From JAQUTK01 sp963677415 (GTDB taxonomy: Bacteria > Bacteroidota > Bacteroidia > Bacteroidales > JAQUTK01), in assembly GCA_963677415.2 (NCBI GenBank), contig CAXXFJ010000048.1:62001-126000 (forward strand): 64,000 nucleotides of DNA. The letters run 5' to 3'. Below, piece by piece: positions 1-9,397 of the stretch (the first letter of the stretch is position 1; each line of letters starts with the position of its first letter). Under the pieces are notes generated by a model. That model saw only the letters and a list, made by a program, of their open reading frames with translations, made no database searches and was not told where the DNA came from. A program made the translations under genes and the position numbers.

Positions 1-249
1 ACCACATATTATTCCCAAATTCTTTGCAAAAGAACAAAAAATATATCAGATTCCCTATTTATATGTGTTCCATTTTTCATTAATTAACTGTGAAAATCTT
101 ATTTCTGATAATTTGGCCACAAGTATTATTCCTAGCGGTTTTTTTGAAGTGTTTCTTTTTGTTTTATCAATCCTTTTTTGTTCCTTTGACTCCGAAAAAG
201 AATTCTACTTAAATGATAATTACAAGAGCAATGATTTTATTCATAAGTG
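1..249. other. AT-rich region upstream of xerD
   Basis: No convincing gene. A 61-codon open frame (65-250, plus) runs into the xerD start, is rich in Phe, Ser and Leu and has no recognisable motif, so I treat it as chance. The leftmost bases could carry a minus-strand promoter for a gene outside the window, but no clean TAnnTTTG box is present there. Confidence 0.4.
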
Positions 250-1158
250 ATGAAATATAATACAAATCCTATAATAAACAACTATTTCTCATATTTACGT
301 TTAGAAAAGGGCTTATCTGAAAATACCTTGTCCGCCTATAAACGTGATATTACTAAACTTCATATATTTCTCTCCCAATATAATGTTGAATTTGAGGCAG
401 TAGATTCTTATCTATTGCATCAGTTTGTAATTTGGATGGGAGAAACTCTGATTAAACCTCGGTCACAAGCAAGAATTCTATCTGGATTACGATCTTTCTA
501 TCATTTTCTCTTGCATGAAGATATTATACAGACTGATCCAACTGTAATGATTGATATGCCCAATATTGGAAGCCGCCTTCCATCTGTATTGACTGTGGAT
601 GAAATAGACCGTATGATTGGGGTTGTTGATCTTTCAAAACCTGATGGTCAGCGCAACAGAGCTATAATAGAAGTTCTTTATGGATGTGGTTTACGGGTTT
701 CAGAATTAGTAAATCTGAAAATATCCGAACTTTACTTGGATGAACAGTTTTTGATGGTAATTGGAAAGGGTAATAAACAGCGATTAGTGCCTATATCCTC
801 TGTTGCTATAAAAGAAATTGAAAAGTATAAATATGACCGTAATCAGTTAGATATTAAGAAAGGCGAGGAAGATATTCTTTTCCTGAATCGATTTGGTCAT
901 AGGCTTACCCGAGTTATGGTTTTCTATATAATTAAAAAACATGCAGGTCTTGCGGGTATTACCAAGCAAATAAGTCCGCATACTCTACGTCATTCCTTTG
1001 CGACACATTTATTAGAAGGAGGTGCCAATCTGCGCGTGATACAGGAAATGCTTGGTCATGAAAGTATTACAACGACAGAGATATACACACATCTTGATAC
1101 AGCTTACCTTAGAAGTGAGATAATGAGTTGTCATCCGCGGAATAATAAAAGAAGTTGA
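250..1158 (+). CDS. xerD: site-specific tyrosine recombinase XerD
   Basis: Tyrosine recombinase that, with its partner Xer protein, resolves chromosome dimers at dif and acts in the cytoplasm on DNA. It has 302 residues, the usual Xer length. The N-terminal SAM-like core-binding domain covers roughly residues 1-90 and the catalytic domain follows. All catalytic residues are visible: R149 (in GLRVSE), K173 (GKGNK), H244 and R247 (HTLRH), H270 (LGH) and the nucleophile Y279 (EIYTH). I prefer ATG 250 over the GTG directly before it. The TTEIYTH end and the lack of any integrase arm-binding domain favour a housekeeping XerD over a phage or conjugative-element integrase. Monocistronic; the next gene is 128 bp away. 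Confidence 0.93.
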   Translation: MKYNTNPIINNYFSYLRLEKGLSENTLSAYKRDITKLHIFLSQYNVEFEAVDSYLLHQFVIWMGETLIKPRSQARILSGLRSFYHFLLHEDIIQTDPTVMIDMPNIGSRLPSVLTVDEIDRMIGVVDLSKPDGQRNRAIIEVLYGCGLRVSELVNLKISELYLDEQFLMVIGKGNKQRLVPISSVAIKEIEKYKYDRNQLDIKKGEEDILFLNRFGHRLTRVMVFYIIKKHAGLAGITKQISPHTLRHSFATHLLEGGANLRVIQEMLGHESITTTEIYTHLDTAYLRSEIMSCHPRNNKRS

Positions 1159-1237
1159 AAAATCATATTAAATTTGTAATTGATTGCGGCAAAGCGGATA
1201 TTTTTTTCTCTTTAATCCTTCTTTGAGAAATATGTAT

Positions 1238-1245
1238 TACTTTTG
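1238..1245 (+). promoter_or_regulatory. Bacteroides -7 box for the OmpA/TPR lipoprotein gene
   Basis: TACTTTTG matches the Bacteroides -7 consensus TAnnTTTG and lies 41 bp before the start codon. A TTTG is present at 1222 but it is closer than the usual 19-21 bp spacing, so only the -7 element is supported. Confidence 0.5.
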
Positions 1246-1286
1246 CCCTTGATTTTGTAAAAGAACTATATCAAAATATTTAAATT

Positions 1287-2981
1287 ATGTATAAACATTT
1301 AAGTTTGGCCCTTGTAGCTGCTATGCTGCTGGTTTTTTCTTCTTGTAGCAAGAAGATGGGAGGATTGTCTTCCGATTATTTTACAACAACCCCAGACGTT
1401 CTGGAGGAAGTAGCTGGTACAGTTCCTGTTACTATTAACGGAAAGTTTCCAGCTAAGTTTTTTAACAAGAAAGCGATTGTCACTGTCACGCCGGTGTTGA
1501 CATACAACGGAGGTGAAGCTTATGGAGAATCTACTACTTTCCAAGGAGAGAAAGTAGAAGGAAACAATAAGATGATTTCTTATAATGAAGGAGGTTTGTT
1601 TACTATGAAAACATCTTTTAAATATAAAGATGTCATGGCAAAATCTGAATTGTATCTCGAGTTTACAGCAAAGATTGGAAAGAAAGATGTAAAAATCCCA
1701 CGTGTAAAAATTGCTGATGGTGTAATTTCTACGGCATTGTTATCATCAGCAGCAACAAGTACACCGGCTATTGCTCCTGATAAATTTCAAAGAATTATTA
1801 AAGAAGCTCATCAGGCTAACATTATGTTCCTAATTCAACAAGCAGAACTTCGTGCTAGTGAGTTGAAGGGGCAATCTGTGAAAGGTTTGAAAGAAAAATT
1901 GGCTGAAGCAGCCAATGCTGAGAATAAGAAAGTAACAAGTCTTGAGATTTCTTCATATGCATCTCCCGATGGTGGTCTTGATCTGAATGAGAAACTGGCA
2001 GCTAAACGTGAAAAGGTTTCTACTGACTTCATGAATAAAGAGTTGAAGAAAGCAAATGTAAAAACAGATGTAGAAGGTAAGTTTACTGCAGAGGATTGGG
2101 ATGGTTTTAAAGAACTAGTAGAGAAAAGCAATATTCAGGATAAAGATATTATCGTGCGTGTTCTTTCAATGTATTCAGATCCAGAAGAAAGAGAACGTGA
2201 AATTAAGAATATTTCTGTAGCATACAAAGATTTGGCTGATGAAATTCTTCCTCAGTTGAGGCGTTCTAAGTTGACTTTGAATGTTGAGATTATTGGTAAA
2301 TCGGATGATCAAATCCTTCAGTTGGCTAAATATACTCCTTCAGAGTTAACCGTTGATGAGATTCTTTATGCTGCAACTTTGGTTGATACTGATGCTGAGA
2401 AGGTTGTAATTTATAAGAAAACTGCAGAATTATTTCCTGCTGATTATCGTGCTTCAAACAACATTGGTGTATATAGTTACAAAGAAGGTGATTTTACAGC
2501 TGCTCAAACTCAGTTTGAAAAAGCATCTAAAATCAATGCAAATGCTCCTGAAGTGAATATGAATAAAGCTTTGTTGAGCTTGAAAGATAACAATGCAACA
2601 GCAGCAAAGAGTCTGCTTGGTAAAGCAGCAGGTGTTGCTGAGTTGGAAGAGACAATGGGCTTGATGTATATTCAGACTGGTGATTACAAGAGTGCAGTTA
2701 AAGCATTTGACGGTGTAAAGAGTAATAATGCTGCTTTGGCTTTCATCTTGAACAAGGATTATAATAAGGCAAAAACTATTCTGAACGAGGTTGCACAACC
2801 AGATGCAACAACAGGTTACTTGTCTGCAATCGTAGGTGCTAGAACAAATAATGCTTCAATGGTAATTGACGGATTAAAAGCTTCAGCTGCTAAAGATGCA
2901 ACCGTTGCTCGCAAGGCTCTTACAGACATTGAGTTTGCAAAGTTTGCTACAAATGCTGAGTTCCTCAAGATCGTTAAATAA
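1287..2981 (+). CDS. OmpA-like / tetratricopeptide-repeat lipoprotein
   Basis: Predicted lipoprotein of 564 residues. The N-terminus is a type II signal peptide with lipobox FSSC at about residues 17-20, followed by SKK. A beta-rich N-terminal region is followed at about residues 170-350 by a segment resembling the OmpA C-terminal peptidoglycan-binding fold (SYASPDG then NEKLAAKRE), which carries a large charged insertion. From about residue 375 to the end there are TPR-like helical repeats (YRASNNIGVYSYKEGDF, LEETMGLMYIQTGDYKSA). This architecture recurs in Bacteroidales envelopes. A role in anchoring or organising the outer membrane to peptidoglycan is inference; no substrate can be read from the sequence. 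It has its own promoter and a strong terminator follows, so it is probably monocistronic. Confidence 0.75.
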   Translation: MYKHLSLALVAAMLLVFSSCSKKMGGLSSDYFTTTPDVLEEVAGTVPVTINGKFPAKFFNKKAIVTVTPVLTYNGGEAYGESTTFQGEKVEGNNKMISYNEGGLFTMKTSFKYKDVMAKSELYLEFTAKIGKKDVKIPRVKIADGVISTALLSSAATSTPAIAPDKFQRIIKEAHQANIMFLIQQAELRASELKGQSVKGLKEKLAEAANAENKKVTSLEISSYASPDGGLDLNEKLAAKREKVSTDFMNKELKKANVKTDVEGKFTAEDWDGFKELVEKSNIQDKDIIVRVLSMYSDPEEREREIKNISVAYKDLADEILPQLRRSKLTLNVEIIGKSDDQILQLAKYTPSELTVDEILYAATLVDTDAEKVVIYKKTAELFPADYRASNNIGVYSYKEGDFTAAQTQFEKASKINANAPEVNMNKALLSLKDNNATAAKSLLGKAAGVAELEETMGLMYIQTGDYKSAVKAFDGVKSNNAALAFILNKDYNKAKTILNEVAQPDATTGYLSAIVGARTNNASMVIDGLKASAAKDATVARKALTDIEFAKFATNAEFLKIVK

Positions 2982-2999
2982 TCGATTACGAACAGATTT

Positions 3000-3042
3000 A
3001 AATAGAAGAGGCTGCCCAAATTTGGGCAGCCTCTTCTATTTA
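3000..3042 (+). terminator. intrinsic terminator after the OmpA/TPR gene
   Basis: Near-perfect palindrome with arms AATAGAAGAGGCTGCCCA and its complement around a very short loop, starting 19 bp after the stop codon. The distal arm ends in TATTT. It also separates this gene from ahcY. Confidence 0.85.
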
Positions 3043-3084
3043 AACTTTATCCTCTATAAATGAGGATATTCGAATAGAAACTAC

Positions 3085-3092
3085 TACTTTTG
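3085..3092 (+). promoter_or_regulatory. -7 box for ahcY
   Basis: TACTTTTG, a full TAnnTTTG match, 20 bp before the ahcY start codon. No convincing -33 TTTG at the usual distance. Confidence 0.5.
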
Positions 3093-3111
3093 CAGTCGAT
3101 AAAATTAAAAA

Positions 3112-4536
3112 ATGAATATGTCAGAAAAGTTATTCTCTGGTCTGCCTTATAAAGTGGCAGACATCAACCTTGCAGATTTCGGGCGCAAGGAAATCGAATT
3201 GGCAGAACAAGAAATGCCTGGTCTTATGGCCTTACGCGAAAAATATGGAGAGACAAAGCCATTGAAAGGAGCTCGAATTATGGGTTCGTTGCACATGACC
3301 ATTCAAACGGCAGTCCTTATTGAGACATTAGTTGAACTTGGCGCTGATGTGCGCTGGTGTTCCTGTAATATTTATTCCACGCAGGATCATGCAGCCGCAG
3401 CGATTGCTGCTGCCGGTGTACCCGTATTTGCGTGGAAGGGTGAATCATTAAAAGAGTATTGGTGGTGTACTTTACAGGCATTGGTCTTTCCGGGCAATCA
3501 AGGTCCGACAGTTATAGTAGATGATGGAGGGGATGCTACAATGATGATTCATATCGGATTCGAAGCCGAGAAGAACTCTTCAGTGCTCGATCAGGAAGTA
3601 GTTGCAGAAGATGAGATTCAACTCTTTTCAATTTTGAAGAAAGTTCTTTTACAGGAACAGAACCTTTGGACCGGCATGGTTCCTGAAATCCGTGGTGTAT
3701 CAGAAGAGACTACCACAGGTGTTCATCGTTTGTATCAAATGAAAGAAGAAGGCAAACTTTTGTTCCCTGCTTTTAACGTGAACGACTCTGTAACCAAGTC
3801 CAAGTTTGATAATCTCTATGGTTGTCGTGAATCGCTGGCTGATGGTATAAAACGCGCTACCGATGTAATGATTGCCGGGAAGGTTGTTGTCGTATGCGGA
3901 TATGGTGATGTGGGTAAAGGCTGCGCTCATTCTATGCGTTCATATGGTGCCCGTGTCATGATCACTGAAATTGATCCGATTTGTGCCTTACAAGCAGCGA
4001 TGGAAGGTTTTGAAGTCTTAACGATGGAGGAGGCTTGTTCACTTGGCAACATTTTTGTGACCACTACGGGTAATATTGATATAATCCGTATTGATCATAT
4101 TGAAAAGATGAAAGATCAAGCGATTGTATGTAATATTGGTCACTTTGATAATGAAATTCAGGTTGAGAAACTGAAAACATTCCCCGGGGTTGTATGCCGT
4201 AACATCAAACCGCAGGTCGATCAGTATTTTTTTCCTGATGGACACTCTATCCTGTTGCTGGCTGATGGCCGTTTGGTGAATCTCGGCTGTGCTACCGGTC
4301 ATCCTTCTTTTGTGATGAGTAACTCGTTTACAAACCAAACGCTTGCTCAAATCGAATTGTTTAGCAAGGACTATGCAATCGATGTATATCGTTTGCCGAA
4401 GTATCTGGACGAAGAAGTTGCTCGTCTTCACCTAAGTAAACTGGGTGTGAGACTGACCGTCTTAACTCCTCAACAGGCTTCTTATATCGGAGTATCTCAG
4501 GATGGTCCGTATAAAGCTGATCATTACCGTTATTAA
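3112..4536 (+). CDS. ahcY: S-adenosylhomocysteine hydrolase
   Basis: NAD-dependent cytosolic enzyme that reversibly cleaves S-adenosylhomocysteine to adenosine and homocysteine, so relieving product inhibition of methyltransferases and feeding the methyl cycle. It has 474 residues, within family size. Visible hallmarks: the substrate-domain segments GSLHMTIQTAVL and CNIYSTQDHAAAA, the NAD-binding Rossmann motif GYGDVGKG at about residues 263-270, NIGHFDNEI, and the conserved C-terminus KADHYRY that reaches into the neighbouring subunit. Either ATG 3112 or the ATG two codons later could be used. It stands alone between two hairpin terminators. Confidence 0.97.
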   Translation: MNMSEKLFSGLPYKVADINLADFGRKEIELAEQEMPGLMALREKYGETKPLKGARIMGSLHMTIQTAVLIETLVELGADVRWCSCNIYSTQDHAAAAIAAAGVPVFAWKGESLKEYWWCTLQALVFPGNQGPTVIVDDGGDATMMIHIGFEAEKNSSVLDQEVVAEDEIQLFSILKKVLLQEQNLWTGMVPEIRGVSEETTTGVHRLYQMKEEGKLLFPAFNVNDSVTKSKFDNLYGCRESLADGIKRATDVMIAGKVVVVCGYGDVGKGCAHSMRSYGARVMITEIDPICALQAAMEGFEVLTMEEACSLGNIFVTTTGNIDIIRIDHIEKMKDQAIVCNIGHFDNEIQVEKLKTFPGVVCRNIKPQVDQYFFPDGHSILLLADGRLVNLGCATGHPSFVMSNSFTNQTLAQIELFSKDYAIDVYRLPKYLDEEVARLHLSKLGVRLTVLTPQQASYIGVSQDGPYKADHYRY

Positions 4537-4542
4537 TTCATA

Positions 4543-4587
4543 GAAGATGAGAGGTGTAATCTGCCAGGCAGACAATCCTCTCTTCTT
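4543..4587 (+). terminator. terminator after ahcY
   Basis: GAAGATGAGAGG pairs imperfectly with CCTCTCTTC, enclosing a smaller CTGCC/GGCAG stem, followed by TTTCTTTT. Lies 6 bp past the ahcY stop. Confidence 0.75.
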
Positions 4588-4605
4588 TCTTTTATCCTTA
4601 ACAAC

Positions 4606-7152
4606 ATGAAAGAAACATTCAAGAAACTCATTCCCGATTTAGTAGCGATTATTTTCTTTGTATTTTTATCGCTTGGCTATTTTGCATCAGAAATTTCGGA
4701 TAACAAGGTTTTAAATCAAAATGACTCTCAAACCGGAATCGGGACCGGTCAGGAGGCTATGGCTTACAAGAAAGCTACTGGTGAAACGACGCGTTGGACG
4801 AACTCTTCATTTGGAGGAATGCCTACTTATCAGATATCTCCGAGCTATGACTCGACCAATCTGATTAAGAAAGTGCAGAATCTGTATGACCTCTTCTTAC
4901 CAGCACCGGCTAATCTGGTGTTTATGATGCTGTTGGGTTTTTATATTCTTTTGCGTGCTTTTGGATGTCGTCCTATGGTATCTGCTTTAGGAGCGGTGAT
5001 GTATGCGCTCTCCTCCTATTTCTTTATTCTTATCCAGGCCGGTCACATTTGGAAGTTTATCACTTTGGCATATATCCCGCCAACAATAGCAGGTATTGTG
5101 CTTGCCTACAATAAGAAATATCTGCTGGGAGGGATCGTTACGGCCTTCTTCCTTGCCATGCAGATTCTGTCCAATCACATGCAAATGACTTATTACTTTG
5201 GGTTTGTAATTGTCTTCCTTGCTATCGCCTATTTTATAGATGCTATCCGCAAGAAAGAACTTCCTCACTTCTTCAAGGCAAGTGGTGTTCTGATAATAGC
5301 TGCTCTTATTGGAGTTTCAATTAACTTATCTACCATGTACCATACCTATGAGTACTCCAAACAAACGATGCGTGGTAAGTCCGAATTGCAACAGAATGTA
5401 CAGAATCATACAAATAACGGACTGGAACGCGATTACATTGTTCAATGGAGTTATGGTATAGGAGAGACGTTTTCATTATTGGTTCCTAATGTAAAAGGTG
5501 GAACCTCTTTTCTTCCAATGTCTTCCAGTGAGGCTGCCATGGAAAAGGCTAATCCTCAATTGAATCAAGCTCAAATCTATCAATCCTTTTCGCAATACTT
5601 TGGAAAACAACCTGGTACATCGGGACCTGTATATGTTGGTGCTTTTGTTCTTACCTTATTTTTGTTAGGTCTTTTCTGGGTAAAAGGCCCGGTAAAATGG
5701 GCTTTACTAGCAGCGACGATACTTTCTATCCTGTTATCCTGGGGACAAAACTTTATGGGTTTTACCGATTTCTTCCTCGATTACATCCCTATGTATAACA
5801 AATTCAGGGCTGTATCATCTATTTTGGTCATTGCAGAGTTCACCATTCCGCTACTTGCTATCTTATGTGTGAAGAAGATATTTGATAATCCTGAATTACT
5901 GAAACAAAAAGCCAGAGACCTTTATATTAGTATAGGTTCTACAGCTGGCATCTGTTTACTTTTTGCTTTGTTTCCCACTACATTCTTTTCCGACTTTGTG
6001 CCAGAGGGTGATCAGACCAGGATTAATATGATTATCACACAGATGCAAGCACCGAGTCAGTATTATAATATCTTCTTATCCAGTCTGACTGAGATGCGTG
6101 CTGCGATGCTTACTGCTGATGCATGGAGAAGCTTATTTGTTATATTAATAGGAAGCGCTTTGCTGTTAAGTATTCGTTTTCTAAAACTGAAACCGGTATA
6201 TGCTATTATAGGTATGATTGTTCTTTGTATTATAGACTTAGGAGGAGTGGATAAACGTTACCTTAATGAATCGCAGTTTGTTTCCAAGCGTGAAGTAATG
6301 GCTACCTTTACACCTTCAGAAGCGGATAAATTAATACTTCAGGATCCAGATCCGAACTATCGAGTACTCAATTTTGCATCATCAGATGCCTTTAGTGATG
6401 GCTTAACTTCTTACTTCCATAAATCTATAGGTGGATATCATGCAGCCAAACTGCGCCGTTATCAAGATATGATAAATGTGCACATCGTTCCCGAGATGAA
6501 TGTGTTGATCAAGGCAATAGTAAAAGCAAATGCACAGATGGATTCGGTGGATGGCAATCTGTTCAAAGTTATAAACATGCTCAATGCGAAGTATCTCATC
6601 CTTGGAGGTAGAGATGGGAAAATGATTCCATTACAAAACCCACATGCCTACGGAAATGCCTGGTTTGTTCAAGATCTGAAGTATGTTGCAACCCCAGATG
6701 AGGAAATAGCTGCTTTGAATAATATATTACCGCTTCAAACGGCAGTAGTAGATCAGAAATTTAAGGAAGAGGCCAAGAATATTCAATCAGCATTCAAAGA
6801 CTCGGCAAGTGTCATATCTCTGAAAGAATATAAGCCTAATCACCTTACTTACTCAACATCCTCTTCGAAGGAGGGAGTCGTCGTTTTTTCGGAGATTTAT
6901 TACCCGAATGGATGGACTGCATATATAGATGGAGTGGAGACACCTCATTTCCGTGCCGATTATATACTTCGGGCAATGGTGGTTCCTGCAGGAAAACATA
7001 CGGTTGAATTCGTTTTTGATCCTGCTTCCATTCATGCTACAGAAGCTATAGCTTATGGATCTATTCTTCTTTTAGTCTTGGGTGTTGCGGGTCTTGTATA
7101 TTATTACACTCGAAAAAAGCAGATAAAAAGAAATTCTGTCAGTAAATCTTGA
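4606..7152 (+). CDS. YfhO-family multi-spanning membrane protein
   Basis: Large integral membrane protein (848 residues). The first helix is at about residues 10-30 (LVAIIFFVFLSLGYF), then a periplasmic loop, about 11-12 further hydrophobic segments up to about residue 555, a long soluble domain of about 260 residues and a final helix at about 820-840 before a basic tail. This GT-C-like layout and the C-terminal YYPNGWTAYIDG segment fit the YfhO family, whose members are thought to act in envelope glycan or lipoteichoic-acid glycosylation. The Bacteroidales members are uncharacterised, so substrate and reaction stay open. The gene starts 18 bp past the ahcY terminator and ends about 100 bp before groES. 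Confidence 0.75.
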   Translation: MKETFKKLIPDLVAIIFFVFLSLGYFASEISDNKVLNQNDSQTGIGTGQEAMAYKKATGETTRWTNSSFGGMPTYQISPSYDSTNLIKKVQNLYDLFLPAPANLVFMMLLGFYILLRAFGCRPMVSALGAVMYALSSYFFILIQAGHIWKFITLAYIPPTIAGIVLAYNKKYLLGGIVTAFFLAMQILSNHMQMTYYFGFVIVFLAIAYFIDAIRKKELPHFFKASGVLIIAALIGVSINLSTMYHTYEYSKQTMRGKSELQQNVQNHTNNGLERDYIVQWSYGIGETFSLLVPNVKGGTSFLPMSSSEAAMEKANPQLNQAQIYQSFSQYFGKQPGTSGPVYVGAFVLTLFLLGLFWVKGPVKWALLAATILSILLSWGQNFMGFTDFFLDYIPMYNKFRAVSSILVIAEFTIPLLAILCVKKIFDNPELLKQKARDLYISIGSTAGICLLFALFPTTFFSDFVPEGDQTRINMIITQMQAPSQYYNIFLSSLTEMRAAMLTADAWRSLFVILIGSALLLSIRFLKLKPVYAIIGMIVLCIIDLGGVDKRYLNESQFVSKREVMATFTPSEADKLILQDPDPNYRVLNFASSDAFSDGLTSYFHKSIGGYHAAKLRRYQDMINVHIVPEMNVLIKAIVKANAQMDSVDGNLFKVINMLNAKYLILGGRDGKMIPLQNPHAYGNAWFVQDLKYVATPDEEIAALNNILPLQTAVVDQKFKEEAKNIQSAFKDSASVISLKEYKPNHLTYSTSSSKEGVVVFSEIYYPNGWTAYIDGVETPHFRADYILRAMVVPAGKHTVEFVFDPASIHATEAIAYGSILLLVLGVAGLVYYYTRKKQIKRNSVSKS

Positions 7153-7256
7153 ACTTTTTGTCAGTTTTGGTTCTTTGGCATGTATTTCGCAGTTAGCGGA
7201 GTGATATGACACATCAAAAACATACGTATTAATAACTAATTAAATATTTAATTGAA

Positions 7257-7526
7257 ATGAACATTAAACCATTAGCAGACAGAGTGCTGATTAAGCCAAC
7301 TGCTGCAGAATCAAAGACAGCAAGTGGAATTATTATTCCCGACACAGCAAAAGAAAAGCCTTTGAAGGGTGAAGTAATTGCTGTAGGTAACGGTACTAAA
7401 GATGAAGAAATGGTACTTAAACCAAACGATACCGTATTGTATGGTAAATATGCAGGCACTGAAATAGATTTAGATGGTGAGAAGTATCTTATCATGCGTC
7501 AATCAGATGTTTTGGCTATTATCTAA
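7257..7526 (+). CDS. groES: co-chaperonin GroES
   Basis: Seven-subunit lid of the GroEL chaperonin. It has 89 residues, which is typical for Bacteroidales. It starts NIKPLADRVLIKP, carries the mobile-loop stretch with SGIIIPDTAKEKP at about residues 23-36, and continues with KPNDTVLYGKYAGTEI. The gene lies 22 bp upstream of groEL in the usual groESL operon. The 104 bp upstream contain no CIRCE-type inverted repeat that I can see, which agrees with heat control by a different mechanism in Bacteroides. A weak promoter candidate (TTTG at 7157, TATTTCGC at 7183) is too poor to list separately. Confidence 0.98.
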   Translation: MNIKPLADRVLIKPTAAESKTASGIIIPDTAKEKPLKGEVIAVGNGTKDEEMVLKPNDTVLYGKYAGTEIDLDGEKYLIMRQSDVLAII

Positions 7527-7548
7527 TCACAACTAAATAATTAACAAA

Positions 7549-9180
7549 ATGGCAAAAGAAATAAAGTTCAACATGGAAGCAAGAGACTTGCTTAAGAGTG
7601 GTGTAGACCAGTTGGCTAACGCAGTGAAAGTAACATTAGGCCCGAAGGGACGTAATGTTGTTATTGAAAAAAAGTTTGGTGCTCCGCAAATTACTAAAGA
7701 TGGTGTAACGGTAGCAAAAGAAATAGAACTTACTGATCCGTTTGAAAACATGGGTGCTCAGCTGGTGAAATCTGTTGCCTCAAAGACGGGTGATGATGCC
7801 GGTGATGGTACAACAACTGCCACTATTCTAGCTCAGGCTATTGTTACTGAAGGTATGAAGAATGTAACTGCTGGCGCAAATCCAATGGATCTGAAACGCG
7901 GTATCGATAAAGCGGTAACAGCCGTTGTTGCTTCTATTAGTAAGATGTCACGCAATGTAGGTGATAACTTTGAGATGGTCGAACAAGTTGCTCGTATCTC
8001 TGCAAACAATGACGCTGAGATTGGCAAATTGATTGCTGAGGCTATGAAGAAAGTGAAAAAAGAGGGTGTAATAACTGTTGAAGAAGCTAAAGGTACTGAT
8101 ACAACAGTAGATGTTGTAGAAGGAATGCAGTTTGACCGCGGTTATATTTCTCCGTATTTTGTAACTGATACAGAGAAGATGGAAGTAGCAATGGAAAATC
8201 CGTATGTCTTGATTTATGATAAGAAGGTTTCCGTTTTGAAAGAATTACTTCCGGTATTGGAAGCTGCCGTTCAAAGTGGTCGTCCACTTTTAATTATTGC
8301 TGAAGATGTAGATAGTGAAGCCTTAGCTACTTTGGTTGTTAACCGTCTGCGTGCTTCTTTGAAGATTTGTGCAGTGAAAGCTCCAGGATTTGGCGATCGT
8401 CGCAAAGAGATGCTGGAAGATATTGCAGTGTTGACAGGCGGTACTGTTATCTCAGAAGAGAAAGGTATCAAACTGGAAGCTGCGACTCTCGATATGCTTG
8501 GAAAGGCAGAGAAGATCACAGTCAACAAAGATAATACAACTATCGTCAACGGATCTGGTGACAAGAAGGCTATCGCAGCACGTGTTGCTCAGATTAAATC
8601 TCAGATAGAGAACACAACTTCTGATTATGACCGTGAGAAATTACAGGAGCGTCTGGCTAAGTTGGCTGGTGGTGTTGCAGTACTTTATATTGGTGCACCT
8701 TCTGAAGTCGAGATGAAAGAGAAGAAAGACCGTGTTGATGATGCTTTGAGCGCAACGCGTGCCGCTATCGAAGAAGGTATTGTACCTGGAGGTGGTGTGA
8801 CATATATCCGTGCAATTGCATCTTTGGAAGGTCTGAAGGGCGATAATGCTGATGAAACAACCGGTATCAATATTGTAAAACGTGCTATTGAAGAGCCTCT
8901 TCGTCAGATAATGGCAAATGCAGGTCTTGAAGGTGCAGTGATTGTACAAAAGGTGAAAGAGGGAAAAGATGACTTTGGTTACAACGCCCGTATCGATCAG
9001 TATGAACACTTCTTTGAAACCGGAGTGATTGATCCTGCTAAAGTAACTCGTGTTGCTTTGGAGAACGCAGCTTCAATCGCCGGAATGTTGCTGACAACAG
9101 AAGGTATAATTGCTGAAAAGAAGGAAGAGAATCCTGCTCCACAGATGCCTATGGGCGGTGGAATGGGTGGAATGATGTAA
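7549..9180 (+). CDS. groEL: chaperonin GroEL
   Basis: ATP-dependent 60-kDa chaperonin, a tetradecamer that folds cytosolic proteins with GroES. It has 543 residues. Landmarks in order: KVTLGPKGRNVV in the equatorial domain, the nucleotide site GDGTTTAT at about residues 85-92, the apical domain, the hinge segment VPGGGVTYIRA, and a C-terminal Gly/Met-rich tail ending GGGMGGMM. It is co-transcribed with groES and closed by a strong terminator. One copy in this window; nothing suggests a specialised paralogue. Confidence 0.99.
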   Translation: MAKEIKFNMEARDLLKSGVDQLANAVKVTLGPKGRNVVIEKKFGAPQITKDGVTVAKEIELTDPFENMGAQLVKSVASKTGDDAGDGTTTATILAQAIVTEGMKNVTAGANPMDLKRGIDKAVTAVVASISKMSRNVGDNFEMVEQVARISANNDAEIGKLIAEAMKKVKKEGVITVEEAKGTDTTVDVVEGMQFDRGYISPYFVTDTEKMEVAMENPYVLIYDKKVSVLKELLPVLEAAVQSGRPLLIIAEDVDSEALATLVVNRLRASLKICAVKAPGFGDRRKEMLEDIAVLTGGTVISEEKGIKLEAATLDMLGKAEKITVNKDNTTIVNGSGDKKAIAARVAQIKSQIENTTSDYDREKLQERLAKLAGGVAVLYIGAPSEVEMKEKKDRVDDALSATRAAIEEGIVPGGGVTYIRAIASLEGLKGDNADETTGINIVKRAIEEPLRQIMANAGLEGAVIVQKVKEGKDDFGYNARIDQYEHFFETGVIDPAKVTRVALENAASIAGMLLTTEGIIAEKKEENPAPQMPMGGGMGGMM

Positions 9181-9197
9181 TAATCTCAATTCAAGTT

Positions 9198-9236
9198 AAC
9201 AAAACAGGCTGTCTCAAAAGGACAGCCTGTTTTGTT
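9198..9236 (+). terminator. terminator of the groESL operon
   Basis: Perfect 16-bp stem (AACAAAACAGGCTGTC and its complement) around a 7-base loop, with a T-rich distal arm. It may act from both sides because a short minus-strand frame ends next to it. Confidence 0.9.
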
Positions 9237-9237
9237 G

Positions 9238-9378
9238 TTATCCTTTTGTGTCGGATAAGTAGATTCCTATTTTGTGCAGCTTTCTTCTGTTTTCGCCGGT
9301 GCCGTGAATATCCGCCATTTCTTTCTGGATATCTTTTGTCCTCTGATAGGAAGATGAGTTTTCTTTATCAGGTTGCAT
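9238..9378 (-). CDS. short unidentified frame abutting IS-A (possible gene remnant)
   Basis: A 46-codon minus-strand frame, strongly hydrophilic: MQPDKENSSSYQRTKD, then a Lys/Glu/His-rich helix, ending LSDTKG. Its composition (charged, few hydrophobic runs, regular codon use) looks more coding-like than the flanking bases. Its ATG coincides with the proposed left edge of IS-A and an in-frame TAA lies two codons further upstream, so it may be the 3-prime remnant of a gene cut off by the insertion. I do not recognise the family and it may be chance. Confidence 0.25.
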   Translation of the reverse strand: MQPDKENSSSYQRTKDIQKEMADIHGTGENRRKLHKIGIYLSDTKG

Positions 9379-9397
9379 GACTTAATACAGAAAAGGT

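Noticed and set aside
65..250. 61-codon gene before xerD
   Set aside because: Ends inside the xerD start, low-complexity composition, no family.
247..1158. xerD as integrase of a mobile element
   Set aside because: Length, motif spelling and absence of excision or conjugation genes fit the housekeeping recombinase.
7153..7256. CIRCE operator before groES
   Set aside because: No TTAGCACTC-n9-GAGTGCTAA type inverted repeat is present.
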